A stretch of DNA of 64,000 nt from Choristoneura fumiferana (lineage: Eukaryota > Arthropoda > Insecta > Lepidoptera > Tortricidae): the NCBI RefSeq assembly GCF_025370935.1, contig NC_133482.1:15069431-15133430 (forward strand). The letters are read 5' to 3'. A model generated the notes under the pieces. It was given only the letters and a program-made list of their open reading frames with translations, was not told the origin of the DNA and ran no database searches. Numbering within the stretch: the stretch's first letter is position 1; each line of letters opens with the position of its first letter. Position numbers and translations under genes: made by a program. Below, piece after piece: positions 44,701 to 54,478 of the stretch.

Positions 44701-46133
44701 TACTGACGGAATCTCAACAGGATAGACATTAAATCGTCTTGAATCGAAGGCCCAACATACTGAATGTCATTGAGACTCCGTCCAGAACTTGTTTTTGCGG
44801 ACGCATTAAACACAACCCGTAATTTAGTTGTTTCACTCTGTTCGCGTAACACGGGGTGGTGAGGTAAATAACACCCAATCGCTGGCTTAGGTATTTCCGT
44901 GAGGTGTCCCATAGACTTGTATTCATTGATGAATTCACAATAGGATTGTTTTATTGCCGGTTTATTATTTAATCTTTTTAAATTACTGAACATACACATT
45001 TTTGCCATATGAAACGAATCGCCTAGCGTTTCTGTTGGTTCTCGAAACGGCATTTGCACACAAAACCTGCCATCTAGGTCCCGATATGTCGTTTTGCAAA
45101 AAATCTCTTCGCATATCTCATCCTCCGTATTAATGAACTTGGGCGTAGGTAACTCTTCGAGCTCCCAAAATTTGGATAGTTGATTGCGAATATCTTGGCT
45201 AAAGTTACAGTGTACCGTAGAGGACGTGTCGGAGCTCCCCCCTGTAGGACCAGCTACTACCCAGCCCAACTGCGATTCACGCAAAATGGGTCGATTTGGG
45301 CCTAATTTTTCTTGTTTGGATCCGATTATATCCCAAAAGATGTCAGCCCCCAACAGGAGGTCAATCTCAGATGGATTATTAAACCCAGGGTCTGAAGTTG
45401 AGGGCAAGTGGTACGAGGTTGTAGGTAATATTTGTGATGTTGTAGGTAAGCTCAACGTTGACGTCGGTAAGCTACTAGTAGCAGGTAAGTGTTGCTGTGC
45501 TTGTGGAACATTTAAGTTATGGGGTCTTGCCTGACTTTCCTCTGCTTGTTGGAAATGTTGTTGTTGTCTGTGCAATAATGTGTTATGTTTTTTGTAACAG
45601 ATTCTGCAGCCACCGAGGCGACAGTGAAAGGATCGGTGACCAGTACGCAAGCAATTACTGCACAGATTCCATTGGGATACATTAGCCATGCGTTCGTCAA
45701 CAGACATTGTTTTGAATTGTGGGCAATCATACAATCTATGATCTTGTCTGCAAGCCAAGCATGGATACTGTATCTGTGTATCAGGAGAAGACACCATAAA
45801 TGTTTTTGACTTACTTACATTTGTACGTTTTTCATTTATGTCTGGTAAAGATTTTTTGGAATTTAATGCCTCAAGTATATCTGATTGATTACGTAGAAAG
45901 GTAAAAAACTCCTCCAGTTTGGGCGAATTTTTCAAATTGCCTTTGTATTCTTCCCATTTCCTTGCAGTAGAAATATCTAATTTGGAAGAAACCATAAAAA
46001 TAATTAATGTATCCCAGTACTCCGTTGGCTCTCCAAGTAAGTTAAGGGAACGCAAGTTTTTGTAATTACATCTATAAGGCTCCGTAAGCCTTTCTCGCTT
46101 TCTCGTGATAGAGGTTCTATTGCAAACAAGCAT
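41673..46133 (-). CDS. BEL/Pao pol polyprotein (with gag zinc knuckles), protease core missing
   Basis: 1,486-residue frame. Residues 10-110 continue gag; 125-190 hold Cys/His clusters (CLACRQDH, CSNCLRTGHRSFHC); 190-250 is a Gln/Pro/Thr/Ser-rich linker. At 257-267 'DLLLGADIFW' marks the end of the A17-type protease, but the upstream part with the catalytic Asp motif is absent. RT spans about 430-600 with ALTADIEKMY and the YMDD box at 559-562. RNase H is at about 725-850 (SFSDASQDAY). Integrase has an HHCC-type zinc region at 1074-1114 and D1146, D1212, E1261. A DUF5641-like domain runs from about 1350 to 1440. The frame has no ATG at a natural start; it is entered from gag by a frame change near 46057. 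Confidence 0.9.
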   Translation of the reverse strand: MLVCNRTSITRKRERLTEPYRCNYKNLRSLNLLGEPTEYWDTLIIFMVSSKLDISTARKWEEYKGNLKNSPKLEEFFTFLRNQSDILEALNSKKSLPDINEKRTNVSKSKTFMVSSPDTQIQYPCLACRQDHRLYDCPQFKTMSVDERMANVSQWNLCSNCLRTGHRSFHCRLGGCRICYKKHNTLLHRQQQHFQQAEESQARPHNLNVPQAQQHLPATSSLPTSTLSLPTTSQILPTTSYHLPSTSDPGFNNPSEIDLLLGADIFWDIIGSKQEKLGPNRPILRESQLGWVVAGPTGGSSDTSSTVHCNFSQDIRNQLSKFWELEELPTPKFINTEDEICEEIFCKTTYRDLDGRFCVQMPFREPTETLGDSFHMAKMCMFSNLKRLNNKPAIKQSYCEFINEYKSMGHLTEIPKPAIGCYLPHHPVLREQSETTKLRVVFNASAKTSSGRSLNDIQYVGPSIQDDLMSILLRFRQYQYALTADIEKMYRQILIDPSQRHLQLILWQPAEDQPIKVLQLNTVTYGTASAPFLSTRCLLQLSKECSDPKIASIIKHDFYMDDLLCGADSKEELRYICHGITQTLNSACFPLRKYRTNAPSIFETNLSSNRSKAFDASSSVLGLKWQPSSDFLQFAVQLGDSLPATKRSILANSAKIFDPLGLLSACTIIPKILLQRLWSSKLDWDDPIPNDLERRWLDFIENLSHLETIEIPRCVLSKNVRSIELHSFSDASQDAYAACVYLRSIDESGEVSTRLLCAKTKVAPLKPTTIPRLELLGALLSVRLTVKVVNSLRCKIERRVHWTDSTIVLGWLDTEPRNLKTFVSNRIGEILESSFLKSWKHIPGELNPADLASRGIEPHLLRNASMWWQGPSFLKNDVSCWPKRNQSKLELPEIKAYILNDSKTTTNMQLNSTATLTITDSNPGSIVQPTATNLSNTTNGFVGSGENKITLVQFERYSKYSTIQRVYAYVLRFLHNVRHSNNRLTGQLTLSELESSQTLLIKQAQQETFSEDLKLLNQGKNLPSKSNILSLTPFIDENGLLRVGGRLQQSSERYTKKHPLLLDSKHYLTKLLFVHEHIRLLHCGPQLLLSSIRDRIWPIKSRILARSTVNNCKICRLMKAKTLQPIMGNLPVLRVTPNLPFEVTATDFAGPFYITDRKGRGCKITKAYLCLFVCLSTKALHLEVASDLSSEVFILCLRRFISRRGKPSILYCDNGSNFVGASNEIGRLLEQCKDSVQSNATNEGIRFLFSPAYSPNFNGLAEAGIKSAKFHITRILGNTHMTFEELSTLFSQVEAILNSRPITPLSSDPNDLDPLTPGHFLVGRSLTSLPSPTLLDVKQNRLSRYKVLEKFRQQFWNRWSREYLTELQQRTKWRVNQAELMVGDMVVVKDHTAPPLKWHMGRISEVYPGTDGIARVADVKTHKGTIRRAISNLCPLLPDQNLEIQDVRGGGNCYRIPKTTQAGGGAERGALDGARGETSLATTDRR
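41778..41792 (-). other. Polypurine tract of the BEL/Pao element
   Basis: On the minus strand 'gaggggggggaaat' lies directly before the 3' LTR, the position where plus-strand DNA synthesis is primed. Confidence 0.75.
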
Positions 46134-46765
46134 TGAAGATGATGATTAACAAGTAACCGCTTGTTATCAAACCGTTCACAGAGTAAGTTCCAAGCAATGG
46201 CATAATTATCCGAAGAAACATTTATAGAATTTATCACTGCACTAGCAGAGCCCTCCAGGCACGATTTTAAGTAATGAAATTTGCTGATTTCATCTATTGA
46301 ATCATTTTTATGGACCAGAGATTGAAATGTGTCTCGGAACTCAAGCCATTTATTTGGACTGCCATCAAAGGGGTTAAGCCGAATAGTAGGCAATTTGATA
46401 TTAGTACACTCTAGTGAGCTTTGCTTTGATTTTGAAACTTCTTTTTTATTATTGCATTCTTCACAAGCTAGTAATAACTGCTGAGTTTGGGCAATAGAGG
46501 TAAAGAACTGATTTTCGGTTACTTCTCTTTCATCGATTTGCGAATTCTCCTCGTCTTCATGAAGTGATTCTATTTTTGATTGCAATTCGTCAAATTCGGA
46601 AAACATATATTGTAATTTTGCTAACCTCAAAGTCAGTTCATTCACCTCTTGTTTACTTATTTTTCCGACTTCACGCTCTAGCAAAGGCGACAAATAACTA
46701 TTATATTTTGTTAAACGAGCTCTTATGTTGCCTCTATTCTTAATAAAATCTTTTAATTCTGTCAT
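46004..46765 (-). CDS. BEL/Pao gag (capsid) region, 5' part of gag-pol
   Basis: I choose the Met at 46765 rather than 46789, because MTELKDFIKNRG is the start pattern usual in this family. A Glu/Lys-rich helical N-terminus is followed by a DUF1759-type capsid segment ('KLPTIRLNPFDGSPNKWLEF' and 'HYLKSCLEGSA'). The frame stays in register until about 46062, where the conserved continuation switches to the pol frame; a run of five T (+ strand, 46057-46061) sits at the switch. After that this frame ends at a stop near 46004. Single-base loss, sequence error or programmed slippage are all possible. Confidence 0.85.
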   Translation of the reverse strand: MTELKDFIKNRGNIRARLTKYNSYLSPLLEREVGKISKQEVNELTLRLAKLQYMFSEFDELQSKIESLHEDEENSQIDEREVTENQFFTSIAQTQQLLLACEECNNKKEVSKSKQSSLECTNIKLPTIRLNPFDGSPNKWLEFRDTFQSLVHKNDSIDEISKFHYLKSCLEGSASAVINSINVSSDNYAIAWNLLCERFDNKRLLVNHHLQCLFAIEPLSRESEKGLRSLIDVITKTCVPLTYLESQRSTGIH

Positions 46766-46789
46766 TTTGTGAAGCAAACAATAAACCAC

Positions 46790-47519
46790 TAACCTCTTAG
46801 AGCAGAGAATAATTTGTTCCTAATGCAACCAACTAACCAACATAACAAACCTGGTATCAGACGACTTAGTGTAGTTATGTATGTATACATACACTAAAGA
46901 TTACTTTTTAACTTTCAATTTGCATTTCACAGCAATCCCTCTTGTTGTAGATCGTATATTTGTTATTCATTGATTTTGTTCTCACCAACTTGCTCTCCCT
47001 CGATCTTTTAACCTGTAATATTCGGCAATGAAGTTATTAAAGCATTATGTATTAAATTGATGCGAATTATGCGGATGCACGGTTAGATAGAATGTTACGA
47101 AATCTGTAGGTATCTGTTGTAGCATAATATTTTAGTATAGGTTTGAGTTAGGTAAGTATTCTTAAATAATCTGGTTTTAAACGAAGTCAAAGCTGTACAA
47201 TTATTAATTATCTGTGTGGAATTAATGGTTTTGGATTGAAGCTGTCTTACTTGTAAAATTAAGTTAATTTCGTGCAAACAAAATGGAGGATGACACTAGT
47301 CACTAGCATTGTTAGAAACTGACCGACACCATCGACACAAGTTGAAGTAGGTACGAAAGGGAATAAGATAGGAATAAGGTACTTCCTTGATTAACGATTT
47401 GCTCTTGTACGCTCCGCTTTTCGTCTTCTTTTGTTTGAGTTTCATCAATCGTGTGCCTCGTGTGCCGTGTGCGCTTGCAGGTTCGTAGGTTATAGTGCCA
47501 TCTTTATCCAAATTTCGCT
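46790..47519 (-). other. 5' untranslated leader of the BEL/Pao element
   Basis: About 730 bases between primer site and gag without a supported frame. It should contain packaging signals; none can be recognised by eye. Confidence 0.5.
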
Positions 47520-47537
47520 ATCACTTCGGGGTCACCA
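47520..47537 (-). other. Primer binding site of the BEL/Pao element
   Basis: On the minus strand 'tggtgaccccgaagtgat', nine bases inside the 5' LTR. It begins TGG as expected for pairing with a tRNA CCA end. The tRNA species is not assigned. Confidence 0.65.
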
Positions 47538-47546
47538 TCATCTTAT

Positions 47547-47745
47547 TGTTGGAACAACAATAACTCTTTGATACAGTAGAAAGTTGTTTAATTGAAGATT
47601 TGTTGCTAGTTTTACATAAATTTTTAATGTATGATGCGCTTCATCTCCTGTCAGTTGTCGCAAGTGACGTCTCGCCGCGCGCGCCATCGAGAGCTCCCCT
47701 CTCCGCCCCACCGCCTGCCTGCGTCGTCTTAGGGATGCGGTAACA
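47547..47745 (-). repeat. 5' LTR of the BEL/Pao element
   Basis: 199 bp, identical to the 3' LTR apart from the 3-bp indel. It carries the promoter by family knowledge; no clear TATA box is pointed out here. Confidence 0.9.
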
Positions 47746-47788
47746 CTGGGTGAAGTTCCGAAAACGCATTTATGCGTCGGTTGCAGTG
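47746..47788. repeat. Right half of the MITE split by the BEL/Pao element
   Basis: Starts with the CTGGG target copy and continues 'tgaagttccgaaaacgc' to 'cggttgcagtg', the inverted partner of 41521-41540. Confidence 0.75.
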
Positions 47789-47824
47789 AATGCGTTAAGA
47801 TTTTAGATATATCTAACATACAGT

Positions 47825-48022
47825 AGCCGTGGTGGCCTAGTGGTTTGACCTATCGCCTCTCGAGCAGAGGTCCGTGTTTTCAAACCCCGGCCCGCACCTC
47901 TGACTTTTTCGTGGTAAATTACATTTGAAATTTACCACGAAATAGTCTTTACGGTGAAGGAAAACATCGTGAGGAACCTGCACACACCTGTGCGTAATTC
48001 AATGGTATGTGTAAAGTACCCA
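47825..48022 (+). mobile_element. tRNA-derived SINE, 3'-truncated
   Basis: Starts agccgtggtggcctagtgg with boxes A and B ('ttcaaaccccgg'), then body with a small internal duplication of 'aaatttaccacga' type words. It stops at 'gtgtaaagtaccca', where the MITE fragment 48023-48093 begins. Confidence 0.8.
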
Positions 48023-48093
48023 TAATGTATGAACAATTATGACAACGGCACTGGGCGAAGTTCCGAAAACGCATATGTGCGTCGGTGGCAGTG
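48023..48093. repeat. Uninterrupted MITE fragment (empty site for the BEL/Pao target)
   Basis: 'acggcactgggcgaagttcc' reads continuously here, whereas at 41571/47746 the same word is split after CTGGG. It ends 'gtgcgtcggtggcagtg'. Its left inverted end is missing. Confidence 0.75.
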
Positions 48094-48112
48094 AACAGTG
48101 AAAGCTTTGAGC

Positions 48113-48290
48113 AGCGTTTCCACCAGAGATGTGCGAGGATGTATTGCGAGGAATATATTTTTCATTAACCAATAGAAATGCTTCATTTACCTCGCCTCGC
48201 TCCGCTCAGCTGTTTCCACCAGAGATGTGCTGTGCGAGGATGTGTAAATGAAGCGTTTCTATTGGTCAGTGAAAAACACGTCCCTCACAA
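48113..48290. mobile_element. Foldback element with internal direct repeat
   Basis: 48157-48190 (ccaatagaaatgcttcattt) and 48244-48277 (aaatgaagcgtttctattgg) are inverted copies. The word 'gtttccaccagagatgtg' occurs at 48113 and 48212 in the same direction. Together it is a small non-coding element. Confidence 0.65.
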
Positions 48291-49485
48291 CACTTATGAT
48301 GAAAACGCTGCTTCAGACAACCGGCTAACTATTGAAAATGAAAAAATCCTATGTGATCGCTTCGCTCTTAACTTGTACCATTTTATCTCAGGTCATCTGG
48401 GGTCAGAAAATATTTCTCAAAGTATTAATGGCTACAAATTGTATGGGTTTCTTCGGACCGCAACAGGTGGCCAGAAATACACAGATTTGATCACCGTAAA
48501 GTTAATGCTGTATACAATACAAAGACTCTTTTATTGTACACCAGAAATAGTAAGCGAAACAGAAAACAAAATATAATATGTCGCTGCTTATCAATTAAAA
48601 CGGCCCAACTCAAAATCGAACTTTTTTCAGTAGAGCGAATTAAAAATAAAACAAATTTAATTTTGGAATATCTTGTATTAAAATGAACTTAAAAACATTA
48701 TTTATGTGCTATTAAGTCCCTTGGTTAATCAAGAATAGCTGCAGTATAAACTTATAATGAAATGGCACATCTTTATAACAATAAAATAATAAAAACAGTG
48801 ACTACTTTGAGTTAAGTCTTAATATTTTTAATATTATTATGAGCAAGAACGTCACAACTCGTAATACTTACAAAGTAATACAAGAATGTATGACAAATAA
48901 CGACCTATTTGTCTTTAGGCCATGTGATAAAGTAAATTTTATCATGAATAATGTCGTATCAGATTTTGTGCACAAAATATAACATAAATTTCTCTTTAAT
49001 AACGACCCATCATGTATTGCGCACAAAATTTTACATCAAAATTATTGTCAACAAGGTCTGAACACAAGTTCCGACGTCGGAGAAGGTCTAGATTTTGTTT
49101 TTAATTGCACATAAACGTTTGCGATACTTTCAATTATTCTCATTAATTACCTTTTATCATAATACAACACCTATTTAAGCATATAAAATCACATTATTAT
49201 CACGAGATTTATAATATTTACCGTATTAAAGACTTTTTAGTGTATTTTAGAATAAAAAATGAGTACTTCAAAAACACAACACAATTATACTGAGCGGCAA
49301 AAAATTTGGTAATGTATTGTAAGAAGGGTGGGCCAAAATTTTGCGCCGCTGAGTATAATGATAAAACTTGTTACTAATCAAAATAAAATTCTCCAGATAA
49401 GAACAAAATCATCTTCTAGGACATGGAATACTTTTCATCCCGGTCAAGAGTTCCTGTGGGATAGAATTGACTAAAACATTATTAT
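48291..49485. other. AT-rich intergenic DNA
   Basis: A frame at 48178-48576 starts in the foldback and has no known domain. At 48535-48560 'attgtacaccagaaatagta' is also found near 3590, a shared repeat fragment. Otherwise nothing. Confidence 0.4.
49287..49356. mobile_element. 70-bp MITE with 'tact.agcggc' ends
   Basis: Starts atactgagcggcaaaaaat and ends attttgcgccgctgagtat, inverted with one or two mismatches. Related to the elements at 31191-31288 and 57463-57549. Confidence 0.7.
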
Positions 49486-51118
49486 CATCCGTAGGACGTA
49501 GGACGTCCACTGTTGGACATAGGCCTCCCCCATAGGCTTCCAGTTGCTTCTGTTGGAAGCGGCCTGCATCCACCGTGAACCCGCAGCTTTAACCAGGTCA
49601 TCCGTCCATCTCGTTGGTGGACGTCCTACGTTGCGTTTGTCGATTCGCAGTCTCCATTCGAGAACTTTTCAGTCCCAACGACCATCTGTTCTCCGTGCTA
49701 TATGGCCTGCCTATTGCCACTTCAACGAGCTGATTCGCTTGGCTATGTCGCTTGGCTATGTGACCCCCGTTCTTCTACGTATCTCCTCATTTCTGATTCG
49801 ATCCCGTAAAGAAACTCCGAGCATAGCTCTCTCCATAGCTCGCTGAGCAACTTTGAGCGATTTATAAGGCCAATAGTGAAGCACCACGTCTCGGATCCAT
49901 ATGTCATCACTGGCAAAACATACTGGACTTTCGTCTTAAGGCTCTTTGGGATTTTGGACGAAAAAGACGTTGCGGAGTTTTCCCAAACGCTGCCCATCCG
50001 AGTTGGATTCGACGATTGACCTCCTCCTCCAAGTGGACCTACCTAATTGAACGGTATGTACTAGGTATACATACGCGTCAACAACTTCAAGAACGCGAAC
50101 TCTCAACCATAAAAGGGGCAGTCACCACACGGACATTCGACATAAGCTTCGTCTTGTCCATGTTCATTTTGAGGCCTACCCATTGGGAGACTCGATTGAA
50201 GCCTTCAAGCATCGTGCTGAGTTCTTCCATCGACTTTGCTGTGACCACAATACCGTCGGCAAATCGAAGGTGCGTAATGTATTCGCCGTTGACATTGATG
50301 CCTAGTCCTTTCCATTCCGGAAGCTTGAAGGTGTTTTTCAAAGTGGCAGTAAACAGTTTTTGAGATATGACATCTCCCTGTCTTACGCCTTTTTCAAGGA
50401 ATCGCCTTGGAACTCTGTTCCTGTACTCTGACCTCGGACTTAGACTCGGACATAGTAGCGTTTCTATACAAATACATCAACACTTCGATATACAGATAGT
50501 CATATGGCATCGCTGGAGAGTCTCAAGCACTGCCTATGTTTCGACCGAATCAAAGGCTTTCTCGTAGTCCACAAACGCTAGACATAGCGGCAAGTTAGAC
50601 TCTTCGGTCTCCTGTATGACCTGCTGCAGCATGTATGTGGTCTACGGTACTATGACCTTTTGGAACCCAGCTTGTTCGGGTTGTTGGAAGTCATCGAGCC
50701 TGTGTTCGAGACGATTTACAATGACCATGGAAAACAGCTTATAAACATGGCTCAACAGCGAGATGGTCCTGTAGTTCTTCAATAAGGTGTTATCACCCTT
50801 CTAGAAGAACAACTTAACACCACCACGCTCTTGTTCCGTGCTTCTGGCGTTGTACCTTCGAGCAAGACTGAATTAAAATCCTCTGAAGGATTTTAAGGAA
50901 CGGTGATCCGCCCCCTTCAGAAGCTCTGACGGCGTGATTCCGTCTCACCCGGCGCCTTATTGTTCTTAAGCTGTTTCAAGGCCATCCTTATCACATACAG
51001 GTTGATATCCGGGATATTATTCTTATTAATAAATCCGAGAAGACTTTTCTTCTTTTGCTCTGCCACTGCATAGTTTTGTTGCTAATCATCTCTGAAACCA
51101 ACCAACAATATTTTATTT
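49486..51118 (-). pseudogene. Decayed RTE-like non-LTR retrotransposon, cut by the gap
   Basis: Minus-strand fragments of a reverse transcriptase are spread over several frames. At 50087-50341 'GINVNGEYITHLRFADG' has Gly in place of the second catalytic Asp of FADD, followed by 'LKMNMDKTKLM'. At 49743-49997 the C-terminal 'VLPVMTYGSETW' block of RTE-type elements is clear. At the 3' end (49486-49580) is the 'gtaggacgtccactgttgg' segment that also occurs alone at 21840, 28210 and 55315. Stops and shifts throughout show it is dead. Its 5' part is lost in the assembly gap. Confidence 0.8.
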
Positions 51119-51218
51119 NNNNNNNNNNNNNNNNNNNNNNNNNNNNNNNNNNNNNNNNNNNNNNNNNNNNNNNNNNNNNNNNNNNNNNNNNNNNNNNNNN
51201 NNNNNNNNNNNNNNNNNN
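51119..51218. other. Assembly gap, 100 N
   Basis: Exactly 100 N, a length used by convention for gaps of unknown size. Copy B of the duplicated unit begins at the first base after it. Confidence 1.
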
Positions 51219-51809
51219 GCCACTTACAGTTTATATCTGTCACGATATCAAAAATGTGTGCACGCTTTGTAGAGGTGAGACGTATTTACTGGAATAGGTT
51301 CTTGGAATAGGTTTTGGCTTGGACGCGTGAGTACGCGTTCCCGCCCGCGATACTTTTAGCGTACGAGTATTTAGGAGTAGGTACGCGCGGCTGACAACGA
51401 TCCGCCAACTTGAAACAACAGCATTTATGTACACTTTTAATTGAACAATTTATAAAAATTGCTGACAGTCCTAGACCCCGATAAAGTATGAAGGGAAGTT
51501 TTTAGTCGGTATTTAATATGTTAAAAAATATGAAGCGTGAAGACAACTATGACGCGGAATTCGGTAGTTTGATATTCGTAAAAGTACTAAAACTAGTACG
51601 GTTTATACCGCAATCACGGGAGCGAATTTACGGGAATAATTTTGTTTACGCAATGAGTCAATGAGTTAAGTACTCGTAGATACTCGTGGACCTGGTCTTT
51701 GGATCTAGTCTTTTTGTGGACGCGTACTCGCAAGACTCAGTCCGCTTTTGCCTAGTACGTCTCACCTCTAACGCTTTGTTGAGTCAGATTTTGGTGCCGG
51801 TGAGTGTAC
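51219..51809. mobile_element. MITE with internal insertion (copy B), left edge at the gap
   Basis: Counterpart of 24088-24671. The first four bases of the left end are lost at the gap. The right end 'cggtgagtgta' is intact. Small indels, such as a repeated 'ggaataggttttgg' near 51290-51315, separate it from copy A. Confidence 0.5.
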
Positions 51810-52397
51810 AAGGCTTCAACATTTTTCTGAACTCTAGAAGCCACCGCACCTAATCAAACCTAAAACTATCATTCAGTTCAGTTATACGAATATAAGTAGT
51901 GGTAACTTTTCATCGACATTAACTTGCAAGTTTTCACTATGTTGTACTTCACTAAAAAGTCTCAGGACGTGTTGTAGGCTTTTTTAAATCTCGATTAAAG
52001 GCTTAAACTGACAGTTCTTGTATGGATCTGACAGGACTTAAGACTACTTAAACCTAGATTAAACAGCCTGCCAGTGGACGTCAGTGTCTAAATCCGAATA
52101 CTACGCCCTCTGGTAGGTATATTTTAGCCCAAACCACAAGGCCAAACCTTTGTGCAACTAACCTCAACACTGGCCGGCCATCGTCACGTATCAAGTTGAA
52201 GTACATCAACAACTTTGTCACAACAAGTCAAGTCACAGTGATAATTTGTGTCAAGTGACAACACAGCGCGTCGTCTATATATTAAAATTAAATCCAATAC
52301 TCTTAGGAAAGTTTCACGAAGATACCAGGAGGTTAGGAGTTGGCAGACGGTTTGATGATGGAAGTTGTGATGATCAAACGGCATAGTGATCAATTCT

Positions 52398-53448
52398 ACG
52401 CAGTTTGATCTTCATAACTGTTGTCATTGATAACTCTACTGTTCTGTAAAAAAAAGAAGATACAATGTACCCGCACGATTGTTAGGAAGTGTATGTGAAA
52501 ACGACGTAAGAAAATTTACCAAACTGAAATTAAAATAAAGCAATTCGAGGTAAATTGTCATTTTGGAAGTTGACATCGATCATCGCAGGTGAGTTTTGAA
52601 AGTACAGTATCACAAACTCAACTGTTACGGTGCACAATTAGGAACTAACGTGGCGTCGCATTAAATTTATTGAATTGCTTTGCAGTGGCGCCATCCGCAA
52701 CTTAATCGTAAATTTGTAAAGCGATAACATTTTGATTAACATTACTCATCATTATGTGTTTCAACTAAACTAGTAATCATTCTCAAAGCATACTTCAAGT
52801 CTAGCCTTGAGGAAATAGCATATTTCTTCAAACAATATTTGTGTATCACTCATTGCCAACTTGTTTTGACATCTGTAAAAATACGCTCTCAGAAGTCAAA
52901 GTGACGATTTTACAGATTTTTGAAGAACATTTTTATTTCAAACAATAATTTATTACACAAACATATTCCAGACATATATAACTAATCTCAACTAAAGTAA
53001 TAAACAAAATCTCAGAATAATTCAATTTTTTAAACACGATTACGAACACAGAATACCAGTTGCAAGATTGAAAAAGTTCGCATGTCAATTTTAAAAAGTG
53101 TTGCCGCTAAGAAACCATAGCGCATTCTTTTTTCTAATTTCAAATTTTGTCATCATGACAATCGACTGCTCCCGTCGCGATTGTCATAAAACAAAATTCG
53201 CTCATTGCAAAACAATTCGCCGTCCTTTGAGGTTCCAATGAGAAAATATTCTTCAAATAATATCTTACCAATATTCCTTTAACCGTCATTCACTTTTGAG
53301 CTCCAAAGTCAAGTGTTGAGTGCCTTATGTCAATAGCAAAGTGACGTGGTAATTCACAAAATAGTCAAGACCTTTGCTTCAGTTAACTTCAAGAAACTTC
53401 ACCACGCTGCGCAGGTCCGTGATCAAAGTCATGAAGATCAAACTGCGT
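52398..53448. mobile_element. 1.05-kb non-autonomous TIR element (copy B)
   Basis: Same inverted ends as copy A (acgcagtttgatcttcat and its inverse), with many single-base deletions relative to 25261-26325. Confidence 0.6.
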
Positions 53449-54211
53449 GAGTATATCTTGGATATACACTGGTTATAAATTTAAGTACGTATCTGCTTGC
53501 TCTACAACCACTCCAATGGCTACTTGCTAGAAAACACATAAATCTCGAGTAAGCGTTAAGCTCAGTTTAGTAGTGTCAAAATGTATGGAACTGTCAAGCT
53601 AAGCCAGGCTTAGCTACTAAATCTAGATTTATTTTTTCCTGCAAGACGGCTAATACAATGTTGAACTAGTAGCATAATCTCGCTCAATTTATATTTCGAC
53701 TATCATTTTGAAATCAATCTTTACCTGATTGGTGTAAAGGCAGAATGAGGGCTATATAATAAAACCATTAATTCTGCTTTCCATATTCTACGTAGTATTA
53801 CCTACACATATTTCACTTGATATCTTGTCTTATGAATCGGGGTTGTTGATGGTATTCGATATTATATCGAACGGAATATAGATAAGCGGCAATAAGGAAT
53901 GTTTTAGTGGCAATTAATAGTGGCAATAAATTTCTTAGAGCTTTGTGCTATGTACTGGATGGTATCTTAAAATTGTTAAAACGACTGGAATACTTTGTCA
54001 GGTACTTTTGTGTCGTGTCAAAAGATAGTAAAATTCCGTTTTGTTTTATTTGGTATGAGTTTCACAGGCTTTTATTTAACTTGCAACCTTTGTACGTAAC
54101 TTTGTTTTGGTTTCAATTTTTTTTAAGATGTTCTGGTAGGTATTCCGATTGAGTTAAAATTTGGCATTCTTATTAACTACTTAACTTACGATATTCTAAC
54201 TTTACGAGCCT
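53449..54211. other. Non-coding DNA upstream of the homeobox exons (copy B)
   Basis: Counterpart of 26326-27090; no start-codon exon seen. Confidence 0.4.
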
Positions 54212-54478
54212 TAATGATCTATTGGTTTGAGCCATGGCTCTCAAGCAGAGGATCGTGGTTCAAATCAGGGCGCGTGCCTCATGACTTTTCGAAATTCATT
54301 TGCGAAATTTCATTTGAACTTAACCAAGAGCTTTACGGTGAAGGAACACATCGCCAGGAAACCTGCACAAACCTGGGAACATATTCAATGGTCTGTGTGA
54401 AGTACCCAATCGGCACTACTCGCGTGGGAACTACGGCCTAAGCCCTCATCCTGAGAAGCCTGTGCCCATTAGTGCATC
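54212..54478 (+). mobile_element. tRNA-derived SINE, diverged (copy B)
   Basis: Counterpart of 27091-27373 with several short deletions, for instance in 'gcactactcgcgtgg'. Confidence 0.7.

Larger units (their letters stand above)
41576..47745 (-). mobile_element. BEL/Pao LTR retrotransposon, complete, 6.2 kb
   Basis: Two LTRs (41576-41777 and 47547-47745, TG...CA ends on the minus strand) differ only by a 3-bp indel, so insertion is recent. CTGGG flanks both sides (41571-41575 and 47746-47750) as target duplication. Inside, on the minus strand: primer site, gag with a DUF1759-like region, zinc knuckles, remnant of an aspartic protease, reverse transcriptase, RNase H, integrase and a DUF5641-like C-terminus, then a purine tract. 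No env. This domain order is that of BEL/Pao elements. A gag-pol frame break and the lack of the protease active site suggest it is defective. Confidence 0.95.

Noticed and set aside
48178..48576. 132-codon open frame
   Set aside because: First third lies in a foldback element and the end in a repeat fragment also found near 3590; no domain.
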